Shown: positions 11,916-22,829, counted from the stretch's first letter. The stretch: 64,000 bases of DNA from Rhizophagus irregularis (GCF_026210795.1 NC_089453.1:250501-314500); one strand, 5' to 3'. Notes: generated by a model from the sequence alone, not told the origin. A program made the numbers and translations.

Positions 11916-12573
11916 GTACAGAAAAAACCAAGATTCGTAAGTATATACGAATCTTGGTTTTGTTTCTTTTTTTGTTTTTTTTTTAATATTAATGAATGGT
12001 TACTAATAACCGTTTTTTTCACTTTTTTTAGGTTTGAGTGAGCTTCTGAAAATCGGAAAACCAAAATTTGTAAGTATATATGAATCTTAGTTTTGTTTTT
12101 TTTATTTTTAATATTACAAACGGTTACTAATAACCGTTCTCTTTTTTTTATAGGTTGGGTTAAAGATGTAGTATGTAATTGATAATTATTACCTTGTGTT
12201 GTAATAGTAAGGGTTGCAACTTATTACTACTTTTAAAGTTAAAGTGTTGTAATATTACAATACTTATGATTATTTAAAAATTTTCTTTTTGAAAAATAAA
12301 AATTACAAAAATAAGTTTTTATAGAACAAATATCATCATAAAAAGAAATGATAATATATATTTGTATAATTGAAAATAATTATAACACATTATAATAATT
12401 ACAATACTAGTAGTAATTATAATACTATATAATAATTATAATATTGTGTTGTAATTACAACAAAAGTGTTGTATATATGTTGTAATAATTGCAACTTTAC
12501 AACCTTCTAAAAATAATTACATATCACATCTTTAGGTTAGGTGGATTTCTGACGAATAGATGAACCAAGATTC
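11916..12573 (+). repeat. Micro-exon array, part B: three blocks with donor hairpins
   Basis: Blocks at 11916-11936, 12032-12069 and 12154-12573; the last is split by the MITE at 12161-12534 and is 38 nt without it. The second and third blocks align (GTTTGAGTGAGCTTCTGAAA and GTTAGGTGGATTTCTGACGA). All end in CCAAGATTC or CCAAAATTT and are followed by GTAAGTA. The donor lies in the loop of a palindrome (CCAAGATTCGTA..TACGAATCTTGG). Before the acceptors of the second and third blocks is a second palindrome, AACGGTTACTAATAACCGTT or a near copy; the first block has a shorter one, AACGATTTACTAATCGTT. The two-hairpin plan matches part A although the sequences differ. Confidence 0.65.
12161..12534. 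mobile_element. 374-bp hAT-type MITE inserted in a micro-exon
   Basis: The inverted ends are TAAAGATGTAGTATGTAATT (from 12161) and AATTACATATCACATCTTTA (ending 12534). They are flanked by GGTTGGGT (12153-12160) and GGTTAGGT (12535-12542), an 8-bp target duplication with one mismatch. The interior is a long imperfect palindrome rich in TTGTAATAATTACAA-like blocks, with no coding capacity. It interrupts a block of array part B. Confidence 0.75.
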
Positions 12574-12649
12574 GTAAGTACAAATATGAATCTTGGTTTT
12601 TTTATTTTTATTATATTTTATTTGATTTTTTTTTTCTTCTATTTTGTAG

Positions 12650-13230
12650 GTTTCAGCTTCACGTTGGATATATAGGTGAGTTTCAAAGTAAAGGAATCGA
12701 AACTTTTTAAAATAAATTATTTTTTTTTTAAATTTTTTTTAATTTATTTTTCTATTTTGTAGGTTTCAGCTTTCGGTTCTTAAGCGTTGGATATATGAGT
12801 AAATTTCGAAATAAAACTCCGAAACTTTTTTAAAATAAATTATTTTTTTAAAAATTTTTTTTATTTTAATTTATTTTTCTATTTTGTAGATTTCAGCTTT
12901 CGGTTCATAGGCTTTGAATATACGGGTGAGTTTTGAAGTAAAACTTTAAAAATTTTTTTAAAAATTTTTTTTTTAATTTTATCTTAATTTTTTTTTCTAT
13001 TCTATAGATTTTAGCTTTTGGTTCTTGGGCTCTGGATGAACGTAGATAATTTTGGATAAGTGGATGATGGTAGACGATAGTGGATGATGGATGGTGGATG
13101 ATAGATAGTAGATGATATATGTGGACAATGGTTGACGATAGTTGACAATGTTTGACAATAGATAGTGAATGGTAAATGATAAATGGTAAATGGTAAGTGA
13201 TGGATGATGGATGGTAGGTGTAAATAGACA
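12650..13230 (+). repeat. Micro-exon array, part C and terminal exon-like block with GGATGATGG repeats
   Basis: Blocks at 12650-12675 (26 nt), 12763-12798 (36 nt), 12890-12925 (36 nt) and a terminal one from 13008. They share TTTCAGCTTTCGGTTCTTAG-like sequence after TATTTTGTAG or TCTATAG acceptors and end at GTGAGTTT or GTAAATTT donors. The terminal block reads ILAFGSWALDERR then a stop in one frame. It runs into about 150 bp of imperfect short repeats (GTGGATGATGG, GATGGTAG). This looks like the 3' end of a gene-like structure starting at or before 10209. Confidence 0.6.
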
Positions 13231-13564
13231 GATACTGTAGATATTTGATATTTAATATAATAATTTTTAATGTGTAATTTTAATAAAGTAAAAAAATAAA
13301 ATATAATTTATTGATTGTTATTGCAAAATTAAAATGAACTAAATACATAAAAATCATTAACAATAAGACAAAATTTTACCAATATTCAGCAATTTGAATT
13401 TGGACGAATGTCTAGTAAAAGGTTGACGAATAGTTTATTTCCAATTTTTTAATGAATTTTTGCCAATTTGTGATTGCCAAGTAGCAGGCGAACTGTGCAA
13501 ATCGTTCATAATAATTTTGACAATTTTTTTGGCAATGATCAGCCAAAATTAGATCAACTTTCAT

Positions 13565-16500
13565 CTAATATTCGTCAATTTGAAATTTGGATGAAATGGA
13601 CTATTCTGACCAGTGATTGCCTTATTGATCCAGTTTTTAAGATACATGCAGGCCCGAATTGATTTTCGATTTAAACTAGAGCGCCTTTTTGTTATCAAAT
13701 CGGTTCCACTAGAGAATATTCTTTCAACAGGCACACTTGATCTTGCAATTAAAAATTATAAGAAAAGTTAAAAAAAAAAATTAAAAAAAATTACTTTTAC
13801 CTGGAATCACTAAGAAGTCTTGTGCCATATTTGCAAGATGTGGAAAAGTGGCTTCATGCGCCTATGTACAATATTTTTAATTAATATATATGCAGTTGTT
13901 TGAAATTATATTAAAGGGTTACTTACTTTCCACCATTGTAGTGGATCTGTTTTAAATGTAACAATAGCTTTTCGAAGATATTCTTCTAGTTCATCTTCTT
14001 CATGGTTATTGTCTAAATTAAAAATACCAAAAAAATCGTTCTGATTTTCAAATTCATCAACAAAATTAGGACATAAATTATTTTTGTAATTCTTGTTATA
14101 TGTATCTGTAACAATTTTTCGTGCAGCATCAATGTATTCTTATTCCCAATCCTGCTGTTAATAGTACTTTAATTTTACTCGTGAATCAAGTACTTAAAAA
14201 TTTATAAGAGTTAATAAATAATATTAAGTAGTTTTTAGTAAAAAAAAATAAAAATAATTACTTGTAGCGATTGGATAAACATAGGAATCATCTGTCTTGG
14301 CATAATATACTTTAAGTTTTTCGTATCCTTTTCTTAAAGCATTTCGCACTTCTAAATTAGGGCAGAAGTTACGATCATTTGTGTCTAGCAGTTTTTCAAG
14401 ATGATCCAACAAAACATTATAGACAGGAATAGATGAGGAGAGTGTAATGAAATTTGATTTAGACATATGCTCAGTAGCTTTGTGAAAAATCTAAAATTAC
14501 AAATTATAATAAATAATTAGTATAATTTAATAAATAAGCGATAAAATAAATGAAAAAATTTACCTCAAATATGCGATATAATTCTTTAATTATTTCCCAT
14601 TCATCTGTAAAAATAGTAAATTCTTCTAATTCACGACCAATAGCTGTAATTTCTTCAAGGGGCTATAAAAAATTTAATAAGTTAATATACTATTTATTTA
14701 AATATAGTTAATTATAACATTATACTTACTTCCCGAAATTCAAAGGCACGTTGTAACATTAGATAGGTAGAATTCCAGCGCGTCTTAACATCCAAAATAA
14801 GATTTAATGTTTTAAGATTTGGATTAAGATTGCATTGACGGGAAAATCAATCACGATGCTGTGGTGAGGATCGTATTTTTACAATAAGTTTCCTTAACTA
14901 AATAATTTATAAGTATGAAGTGTTATTAATTACAATATGAATGTATTATTTTTTTATTTACTTCTTACCCTGGGTATTACTTTATTTGTGCTAATCGTTC
15001 CACTTGAAAGATTTTCTAAAATAAAATCTTCATCTTGCACTTCTCCAGCTTTAATATGTTTCAATATATATTTCTTGAACAGCAAGATTCATTATATGTG
15101 CAACACACCTCACATGATTTCGTTTATGGTGAAAATCTATACGATTTTTATTGCATACTTTTTCAAACTCTTTAAAAAAAGTATCATTATTTGCTGCATT
15201 ATCCGTCGTTATTGCTAGAATCTAATTAAATATATTGAATTATTAGTATCATAATTATTTTATATTTTTATAATAAAAAAATACCAACTTTTGTGAGAAT
15301 TTTTTTATTTTAAAGACATTTTGTGAATACATTTGCTAGATTTTTACCCGAATGAGGATCAGAAAGATCAACAAAATCAACAAGAATATCCTTTAAATCC
15401 CAATCAGTATCAATATAGTGACAGGTTATTTCAAGAAAGCTAATAATATTTGGAGAGATCCACCTGTCTAATGCAAAGCTTATTTTTCCTGGAGAATTCT
15501 TTAATTAAAGTAGTTATTTTAGTAATTAATTAATAATTTAGTAATTTATAGATTTTTTTAATTTTTACTAACCTGCAGTAAATTTTGCATAGTTGTTTGA
15601 TAATTTTTAAAAGTATCTAAAACATCATTTCTAACTGTATCTGTCGATGGAATTAATGCTATTGGGTTACATAGTTTAATTAGATCATGAAATTCATCAG
15701 ATTCAACAATGGTAAATGGTTGATCGTCTGCAACAACCTATAAAGCAAGTTTATCCCAAAAATTTTTATTAGTAAACGTCTACAATAAATTAAATAAGTT
15801 AGTTACTTATATCTAAAAACTTGAAAATATTTATTATATTTACATACCATTTGTGGATTACCCTCTTGTAAAAAATTTTTCATAAATTCTGCCTGTTTTA
15901 CCATGGAGGAATCGAATTTATCTGGATGTGATTTAAGATGATGTTTTAAATTTCCCGTTGAACCTCCATTATTCATATTATATTTACCACCTCTATTAAT
16001 ATTTTATATTTAAGTTAAAATAAAATTTTATTTAGCAGGTGTAATTACGCTTATAAAATAAAAAAAATAATTAATTAATAATTATCTACCCACAATATCG
16101 CCATTTCGCCCATATTATTCCTTTATTATCTTTAAATTTATTAAAATGGTTCCATACGATACTTGTTTTTTATTAGTTTCATCTAATGTACTTAGAACTG
16201 AATTTGAAGTATCGTCTAAAGCTCCGAATGGTTCAGGCTAAACCGGGGAACCGATCTGAAACTGGCTCAAAATTCAGTTCAGTTCAGTTCGGATATTAGA
16301 ACTGAAAAACTGGCGGTTCGGTTCAGTTTAATCCGATTTTTTATAAAAATGCGAAAAATCGAATAGCTGGCCATTTAGTGATCGTATAAAGTCAAGTTAT
16401 ATATCATTGGATTCATCTCGACGAGACGTGTCAAATGGTGGTAAGATCATGTCTCTAGCATTGATAAATCACACGTTAACCCACGCTAAATGATTTATAA

Positions 16501-17535
16501 ATAATTGGAATTAGTAAGCTATCTATCAGTGCTAGAGACATGATCTTAGCACCATTCAACGCGTCTTATCGAGACGAATCCAATGAATATAAATTCGTTC
16601 GTGTACGACCACTAGATGACGAATAATATCAAGTTTCGCAATTTTTTGAAATTTTAGAGCGTTAAAAATTAGAAATTCTGATACATGAATTTATTCGTCG
16701 TCTAATGGTTATACAAATATGAATTAGCATTTATTGGATTCGTCTCTGACAGATAGCTTGCTAATTCCAATTTTTTATAAATCATTTAGCGTGAATTAAC
16801 TTATGATCTATTGATGCTAGAGACATGATCTTAACACCATTCAACTCGTCTCATCGATACGAATCCAATGAGTCCTAATTCATATGTGTACGACCATTGG
16901 ATGACGAATAAATTCATGTATCGGAATTTCTAATTTTTAACACTCTAAAATTTCAAAAAAATGCAAAACTTGATATTATTCGCCATCCAGTGGTCGTACA
17001 CTAACGAATTTATATTCATTGGATTCGTCTCGACGAAACGCGTTGAATGGTGCTAAGATCATGTCTTTAGCACCGATAGATAGCTTGCTAATTCCAATTA
17101 TTTATAAATCATTTAGTGTGGGTTAACGTGTGATCTATCGATGCTAGAGACATGATCTTACCACTATTCGACGCGTCTCGTCGAGGCGAATCCAATTGAT
17201 ATATGGCTCGACTTTGTACGATCACTAGATAGACGGCTATTCGATTTTTCGCATTTTTATAAAAATCGGATTAAACCGAACCGAACTGCCGGTTTTTCAG
17301 TTCAGTTCTTACGGATTTCAGCTCTAATCTGAACCGTCTATAATCCAGACCAAACCGACCCATTTGGAGCTTTAGTATCGTCTACTTTATTTTCAAGTTG
17401 ATTATCATTTTGAATTTCTGTATCCAAATCAGGAATATTTTGAAGTTCTTCTTCTTTTTCTTCATTTTCATAGTGATAACGTTTGGGATTAGAAGATTCA
17501 CCAAATTTATTATTACGTTTTTCTCCAGATATCAT
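13565..17535 (-). pseudogene. Broken hAT transposase with BED zinc finger
   Basis: A multi-exon hAT transposase can be followed on the minus strand. It has an N-terminal part (17338-17535), a BED-finger region (VWNHFNKFKDNKGIIWAKW near 16100-16170, then TGNLKHHLKSHP near 15930), and the catalytic-core blocks GKISFALDRWISPN (about 15480) and ILAITTDNAANNDTFF (about 15200). These are followed by NHVRCVAHIMNLAVQE (about 15080-15110), LDVKTRWNSTYLMLQRAFEF (about 14740-14800) and the C-terminal dimerisation motif SSVPVERIFSSGTDLITKRR near 13700. It is dead: a frameshift precedes VWNHF, there are stops in several exons (FTKCL then stop), and the 1158-bp MITE at 16217-17374 is inserted. DNA-binding and DDE-type cut-and-paste function is inferred from the family. 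Confidence 0.85.
16217..17374. mobile_element. 1158-bp palindromic hAT-type MITE with perfect 8-bp target duplication
   Basis: The ends are TAAAGCTCCGAATGGTTCAG (16217) and, on the other strand, TAAAGCTCCAAATGGGTCGG (17374). They are flanked by GTATCGTC at 16209-16216 and at 17375-17382. Deleting the element plus one copy of the duplication rejoins the hAT transposase frame (ENKVDDT to SNSVLSTLDET). Subterminal GGTTCGGTTCAGTTTAAT-like repeats occur at both ends. The interior is several rounds of inverted repeat built on TTGGATTCGTCTCGACGAGA and GCTAGAGACATGATCTTA. Confidence 0.9.
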
Positions 17536-17772
17536 GTAAATAGTAAAGTTTGAAAAAAATTAAAAAAAAAGAGATTGTTAACGGAATTGATAATCTATTT
17601 ATTTATCAATTTAGGTTACACTATATTTATCTGATTTTAATCCAGGTTAATCAGATCAGGTTAAATATTTAACCTGACTTAATATTGGTTCACCAATTTT
17701 CTGATCTGATCTGAAAAATTCAGATCAATCTGACGGGTCATCCAGGTTGACTTGATCTGATTCAGAGCTCTA

Positions 17773-19540
17773 GCCAAAACTGATTGTTTCAGTATTCTTT
17801 TTCGATTTTACATGTAAAAGCGCTAGAATAATTAGTTCTGGCAGTTTTCCTTTTGATTTTACATGTAATAATGCCAGAATAATTAGTTCTAGTAGTTTTT
17901 TTTTGATTTTACATGTAAAAACTAGAGGTTGGAACTGGTTTTAAAAGTCTTAACCGGTTAATAACTAGTTAACCAAACCTTTAACTGGTTAATTAACTGG
18001 TTAAAACTCAATCCTAGTCAGCATTAAAATTTGGCCAGGATTAGCATCAAATATATTTTTAATCCTGGCCAAAATTAAGCCAGACCAAAACTCTAACTAA
18101 TCGAAATGAAACTCTAGCTGAAGACGAAATTCAGGCCAAAAATTGTCTGGCTGGACTAGATAAATGCAGGCTGAAATACATAGTGCCGTTGGTATCTTAC
18201 CTGGTGGCCAAACTTTTATCTAAAATCCCGTGGTTTATAATTTTGGTAAATTTGGCCAGAATTACAAATATTTTTGGCATTTTAACCAGTTAATTTAACC
18301 GATTAATTTAACCGGTTAAAAATTGTTTTTTAACCAGTTAACAAATGTTTTAACCAGTTAACCGTTTTAACCAGTTAATTAACCAGTTAAGCTTAACTGA
18401 TTCCAACCTCTAGTAAAAATACTGAAACTGATAGTTTTGGTATTTATTTTTAATTTTACATGTAAAAACGCTGGAATAATTAGTTCTAGCAGTTTTCTTT
18501 TTGATTTTACATGTAAAAATGCCAAACCTGATAGTTTCAGCATTTTTTTTCAATTTTACATGTAAAAGCGCCAGAATAATTAGTTCCAGCAGTTTTCTTT
18601 TTGATTTTACATGTAAAAATGCCAAAACTGATAGTTTCAGCATTTTTTTTTGATTTTATATGTAAAAGCGCCAGAATAATTAGTTCCAGCAGTTTTCTTT
18701 TTAATTTTACATGTAAAAACGCTAGAATAATTAGTTCTAGCAGTTTTTTTTTGATTTTACATGTAAAAATGCCAAAACTGATAGTTTTAGCATTTTTTTG
18801 ATTTTACATATAAAAATGCCAGAATAATTAATTCCAGTGGTTTTCTTTTTGATTTTACATGTAAAAACGCTAAAACTAATAGTTTTGGCATTTTTTTTTA
18901 ATTTTACATGTAAAAACGCTGGAATAATTAGTTCTGGCATTTTTCTTTTTGATTTTACATGTAAAAATGCTGAAACTAATAGTTTCAGCACTTTGTTCAA
19001 TTGTACATGTAAAAATGCCAGAATCATTAGTTCTGGCATTTTTCTTTTTGATTTTACATGTAAAAACACTGAAACTGATAGTTTTAGCATTTTTTTCGAT
19101 TGTACATGTAAAAACGCTGAAATCATTAGTTCTGGATTTTTCTTTTTGATTTTACATGTAAAAAACACAGAAACTGATAGTTTTGGCAGTTTTTTTTGAT
19201 TTTACATGTAAAAACGCTGGAATAATTAGTTCTAGCAGTTTTCTTTTTGTTTTTACATATAAAAATGCCAAAACTGATAGTTTCAGCATTTTTTTTGATT
19301 TTACATGTAAAAGCGTCAGAATAATTAGTTCTGGCATTTTTCCTTTTGATTTTACATGTAAAAATGCCAAAACTGATAGTTTCAGCATTTTTATCGATTG
19401 TACATGTAAAAATGCTGGAATCATTAGTGCTGGCATTTTTCTTTTTGATTTTATATGTAAAAAATACCAAAACTATCAGTTTCAGTATTTTTTTCAACTT
19501 TACATGTAAAAACGCTAGAATCATTATTAGTTTCAGTGGT
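17773..19540. repeat. Satellite of ~50-bp palindromic units centred on TTTTACATGTAAAA
   Basis: About 25 units, each centred on the perfect 14-bp palindrome TTTTACATGTAAAA or a near copy (for example TTGTACATGTAAAA near 19000). The stretches between centres are inverted repeats of two alternating types: GCCAGAATAATTAGTTCTGG and GCCAAAACTGATAGTTTCAG. The type A/type B alternation gives a higher-order period near 98-100 bp. Open frames on both strands here (FTCKNA.., LHVKSKKMLKL..) are by-products of the repeat. It is interrupted by the MITE at 17923-18412. Confidence 0.85.
17923..18412. mobile_element. 490-bp hAT-type MITE inserted in the palindromic satellite
   Basis: The ends TAGAGGTTGGAACTGGTTTT (17923) and TTCCAACCTCTA (to 18412) are inverted. 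The flanks are GTAAAAAC (17915-17922) and GTAAAAAT (18413-18420), an 8-bp duplication with one mismatch. Many subterminal copies of TTAACCGGTTAA and TTAACCAGTTAA occur at both ends. No coding capacity. Confidence 0.85.
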
Positions 19541-19703
19541 TTTAATTTATTTGACCCAAATATATGTTGGGTTAATGGGTCAGGTCGAGTACTTAAGCAG
19601 CTACCTGCCTGCAGTATTAGGTCGCTGATTTGATGACCTAACCTGAATATTTTAGGTCAACCTATCAGATCACCCGATCTGTCAGGTCAGTTTGCGGAGC
19701 TCT
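19541..19703. repeat. GGTCAGGT-rich hAT subterminal repeat block
   Basis: Repeated GGGTCAGGT, ACCTGAATATTTTAGGTCAA and GATCTGTCAGGT end in GCGGAGCTCTA at about 19703. The end matches the TAGAGCTC family at 7416 and 17772. A related block with GGGTCAACCCGACGGGTCAC occurs at 22970-23065. It is probably a solo end or a small MITE. Confidence 0.5.
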
Positions 19704-20154
19704 AATTGCACTAGTTAAAAACTAATATATTGAATAGCAGATATATATCAGAATTCTAAAAATACTAATATAACTCACAAATAAACTTTAAGTATTGAAG
19801 TAAAAATACATTTTATGACATAACTCTGTCAATATTGAAGCTAGAAATTCGATTTTACTATTATTGGAATTCTCTCATTGAGACAAATTTAATGATATAA
19901 ATTTTATTAAAATCGAATCACTGGTTGTATTAAAAACAGGAGTATATAGGATAATAAAATTTTGAAAATACTTCTATAATACGCAACTTTTGAAAAATTT
20001 TAATATAAACTCTACGCAAATTCAAATGTGAGTTGTATTAGTATTGTTCAGGATCTTTATGTATCAGATATATACCTAATATATGTAAAGATATATATAA
20101 ACTTATATATCATCTACATATTATTTATATGTTATATATACTTTATATTACAGG
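19704..20154. other. AT-rich spacer, no gene seen
   Basis: Only AT-rich sequence with ATATATAT runs near 20070-20150 and one decayed copy of the GAGAC/GTCTC dispersed motif near 19870. No open frame or structure beyond this. Confidence 0.5.
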
Positions 20155-20404
20155 CTATAGTATTCCAGTACCCATTTTGAAAAATTTCATAGTATTTAAG
20201 GGGTATTTTACATTTATCTTGTGATCCAATAATTATATTTGAGTTATCTTTTTTTTTGTTTGATAGCTCTCTTCAAAATAAAAAAAATTGTTCAGATAAA
20301 TTAAACTAGTAAATTGTGAGATATTTGCAAAAAATGGAATTTTTAAATACCTGGGGGTATAGGGTCAAACCCCTGATTTTTGCAAGATATTTGGAATACT
20401 ATGA
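20155..20404. mobile_element. ~250-bp MITE with CATAGTATTCCA ends
   Basis: CTATAGTATTCCAGTACCCA at the left is mirrored by TTGGAATACTATGAC at the right (near 20389-20403). An internal inverted pair (TACCCCTTAAATAC, GTATTTAAGGGG-like) extends it. No coding capacity. The target duplication was not resolved. Confidence 0.5.
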
Positions 20405-20411
20405 CACATTA

Positions 20412-20587
20412 TACATGCTGCCCAAATTATTTTGGGATGTCATAATTATAATTTGGGATGTCGTAATTCATTCAGTTTATATATAATTTACTATGTAAAG
20501 TGCCAAAATAATTTGGGAGCGTCACGTAATTGAATTTGGGATTTTACTTATAATTACGGCAAGCCAAAATAATTTGGATGGCGTGTA
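20412..20587. mobile_element. ~176-bp MITE with CCAAATTATTTTGG ends and TA target site
   Basis: TACATGCTGCCCAAATTATT at the left and AATAATTTGGATGGCGTGTA at the right are inverted with few mismatches. The CCAAATTATTTTGG motif occurs three more times inside. The TA at each border fits a Tc1/mariner-type site. Confidence 0.65.
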
Positions 20588-20725
20588 TATAATATATGTT
20601 ATATATGTCAATCTTGATATATATATGATATATATATCTATACATATTTTATATATCAGGTACTGATATATATAATGATATATATATCTATACATATTTT
20701 ACATATATCAGGTACTGATATATAT

Positions 20726-21218
20726 GTTGTCTCAGATCGATTCTCGCTTTTAGATTCGCTCACTTGGCACGGTTCGAGATTGTCATTCGACGCACCTCAA
20801 TTGCTAATAAAAATGAGCTATAATTAAACATTAAAATTTCCAATTTTAATGTATTTTTAAGTACTAAGTAAACTTATTTATCATTATTTTAAGTATACAA
20901 TCCTAAAATTTCAGATTAGTTAGAATCATGCTCATTAAATCTTTTCATTTGAAAAATGACTTAAAATTTAATGATTTTTCAGATAAAATACAAGTATAAA
21001 TTTCAATATGAATCAGATTTACATAAAGATTTCAGGAAACATGTAACTCATTATGGCGCACAAGTTTGTTTATGTTACAAAAAGTGGTTTAATTAATGAG
21101 AAAAAAAGTTTACTTATAACAGACTTTATTGAATGATTCAAATGAGGTGCGTCAGGTGACAATGCCGAATGTGAGGTGCGTGACTCATCGACAAATGAAT
21201 CGATCGAAAGACGGCAAC
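20726..21218. mobile_element. ~493-bp MITE with GTTGYC..GATCGATTC ends
   Basis: GTTGTCTCAGATCGATTC at 20726 is mirrored by GAATCGATCGAAAGACGGCAAC ending at 21218. A second inverted pair, CGACGCACCTC and GAGGTGCGTC, lies inside. The flanks are ATATAT tracts, so the target duplication cannot be read. The interior is AT-rich and non-coding. Confidence 0.55.
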
Positions 21219-22137
21219 ATATATATAATATATATTATTTATACGTATTTTACGTATATCGATATCCAATTTTCTGCATTTTTACTACACATATTGAATA
21301 CATATTTGATATATATCTGTTACCAATATATTAGTTTTTGATCAGTATTGGCAAATTATTATATAAAAATTGGTAAAAAAAAAAGCAATATATTACATAT
21401 GCAAAAAAAATATAAAATTCATATTTTTAATTAAAATCTGGTAATTATTTTAAAATTATTTATTATTTTATATTTATTGTTTATTTAAATTTACTTTATT
21501 TATTAAATTTGAAAATATAATAAATACAAAGTATAAATACATAAAATTCAAAAAAAAAAAGAAGTTAAAAAAATAATAATAACAATAATTAATTAATACA
21601 AAAAAATATAATTTTTTTAAATTTTATTATAAATTTATTTTATAGTTAATATTCATTAATTAGTTATATTAAATTGCTATAATTTTATATAATAAAATAA
21701 AATTATATAATTTTACATTTAAAGTGATAAACTTCAGTTCTAATTATTTTTATTTATTATATATATTATAATAATAAATATAAATAATTCTTTATATTGA
21801 ACTTTATATTAATTTTTTTTTATAAATTTTGCAGTACATTTGTGATTTATTAAAGTAAAAAATAATAGAAAAATTATAAAAAAAGATTATTTGTTTATAC
21901 TACTCTAATATTATTGAATTATAAACCACCAGATTGTATTCTATATGTATACTATTAAATGATCTATTTGACTCAATAGGTAGATAGACAATATTTGTAA
22001 TATGTTGTTTTTAGTCAATTAGTCCTATTTTTTACATCAAGTAATTACAAAGCCCACACATTAATATGAAAAAAGTTTTTTTTAACAAAAGTATTTTGTT
22101 TTAATGTTTTAAGAATTTCTAATTCTATCTACTCTAT
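21219..22137. other. AT-rich spacer, nothing recognisable
   Basis: Long A/T tracts and imperfect TAATTATTATA-type sequence. No open frame longer than a few dozen codons and no paired ends. Confidence 0.5.
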
Positions 22138-22470
22138 GAAAAAAAAATTCTTTAAAATATACTTAAAATGTACTTATATATTTTAAAATATATTTAAAAT
22201 TTTTAAATATACTTAAAATATATACTTAAAATTGCAATTTTAAGTATATTTAAAATATGAAATTTTATATTTAAATTATATTTAAAATATACTTAATTGC
22301 AATTTAAATATAATTTAAGTATAATTTAAGTGCAAAATTTTACACTTTAAATATACTTAAAATTGCAATTTTAAGTATATTTTAAGTTTTAAAATATTAA
22401 GTATATTTTAGGTATATTTTAAAATATATAAGTATATTTTAAGTATATTTTAAAGAGATTTTTTTTTATA
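22138..22470. repeat. AT-only palindromic element (~330 bp)
   Basis: AATTCTTTAAAATATACTTA at the left is mirrored by TAAGTATATTTTAAAGAGAT at the right. The interior repeats ACTTAAAATTGCAATTTTAAGT (a palindrome) and variants. The whole could fold into one long hairpin. It is probably a MITE; CTATG occurs close to both outer edges. Confidence 0.55.
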
Positions 22471-22829
22471 GGGCTATGTATATTTAGTAGATTTCAAATC
22501 AATGAATTATTTTTCTATCTCAAAGAATAATAATATTATTTATAATTTTTCATTTTTCATTCTTTTTTATATTATTATTTTCAGGATTTAAAATTATTAT
22601 ACTTATAATAATTTCTTTATGATAATAGTTTTATTGGCATTTTATAATATGATTTTGTAAATCTAATTCCTTATACATTAATTATTAACAGTAAAAATAC
22701 TAAATATACCTAATGATTTTACATATGTTCTATAGTAGAATTTTACTATATCTAATATTGAGATTTATTAGGTTTATTATAACTATAATGAAAGTTCACT
22801 ATAAGCCAAATTTAATATAATGACTAATG

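Larger units (their letters stand above)
7416..17772. mobile_element. Putative composite hAT element bracketed by inverted TAGAGCTYTGAA ends
   Basis: The left end TAGAGCTTTGAATGGGTCAGG begins at 7416. The right end at 17772 reads TAGAGCTCTGAATCAGATC on the opposite strand. Both ends carry dense subterminal copies of GATCTGACCTG, or parts of it, over about 130 bp. hAT transposases typically bind such subterminal repeats. Between the ends lie a minus-strand hAT transposase (13565-17535) and the plus-strand micro-exon array (10209-13230). No matching 8-bp target duplication was found (ATTATAAT before, GCCAAAAC after), so these may be ends of two different copies. A further end of the same family lies at about 19703. 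Confidence 0.45.

Noticed and set aside
10209-13230. Interpreting the array as an ordinary minisatellite only
   Set aside because: Not fully excluded, but the blocks are sharply GC-richer than their flanks, borders keep AG/GT in most units, and three different block families follow one another with the same layout.
14937-15218. Plus-strand open frame of 93 residues
   Set aside because: It is antisense to the hAT transposase core (CVAHIMNLAVQ region) on the minus strand.
17773-19540. CRISPR-like array of regularly spaced palindromic repeats
   Set aside because: Spacers are themselves repeats of two types, there are no cas genes, and the window is eukaryotic.
17773-19633. Several open frames of 66-143 residues on both strands (LHVKSKK.., FTCKNA..)
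   Set aside because: They are products of the palindromic 50-bp satellite, overlap each other in many frames and show only the repeat translated.
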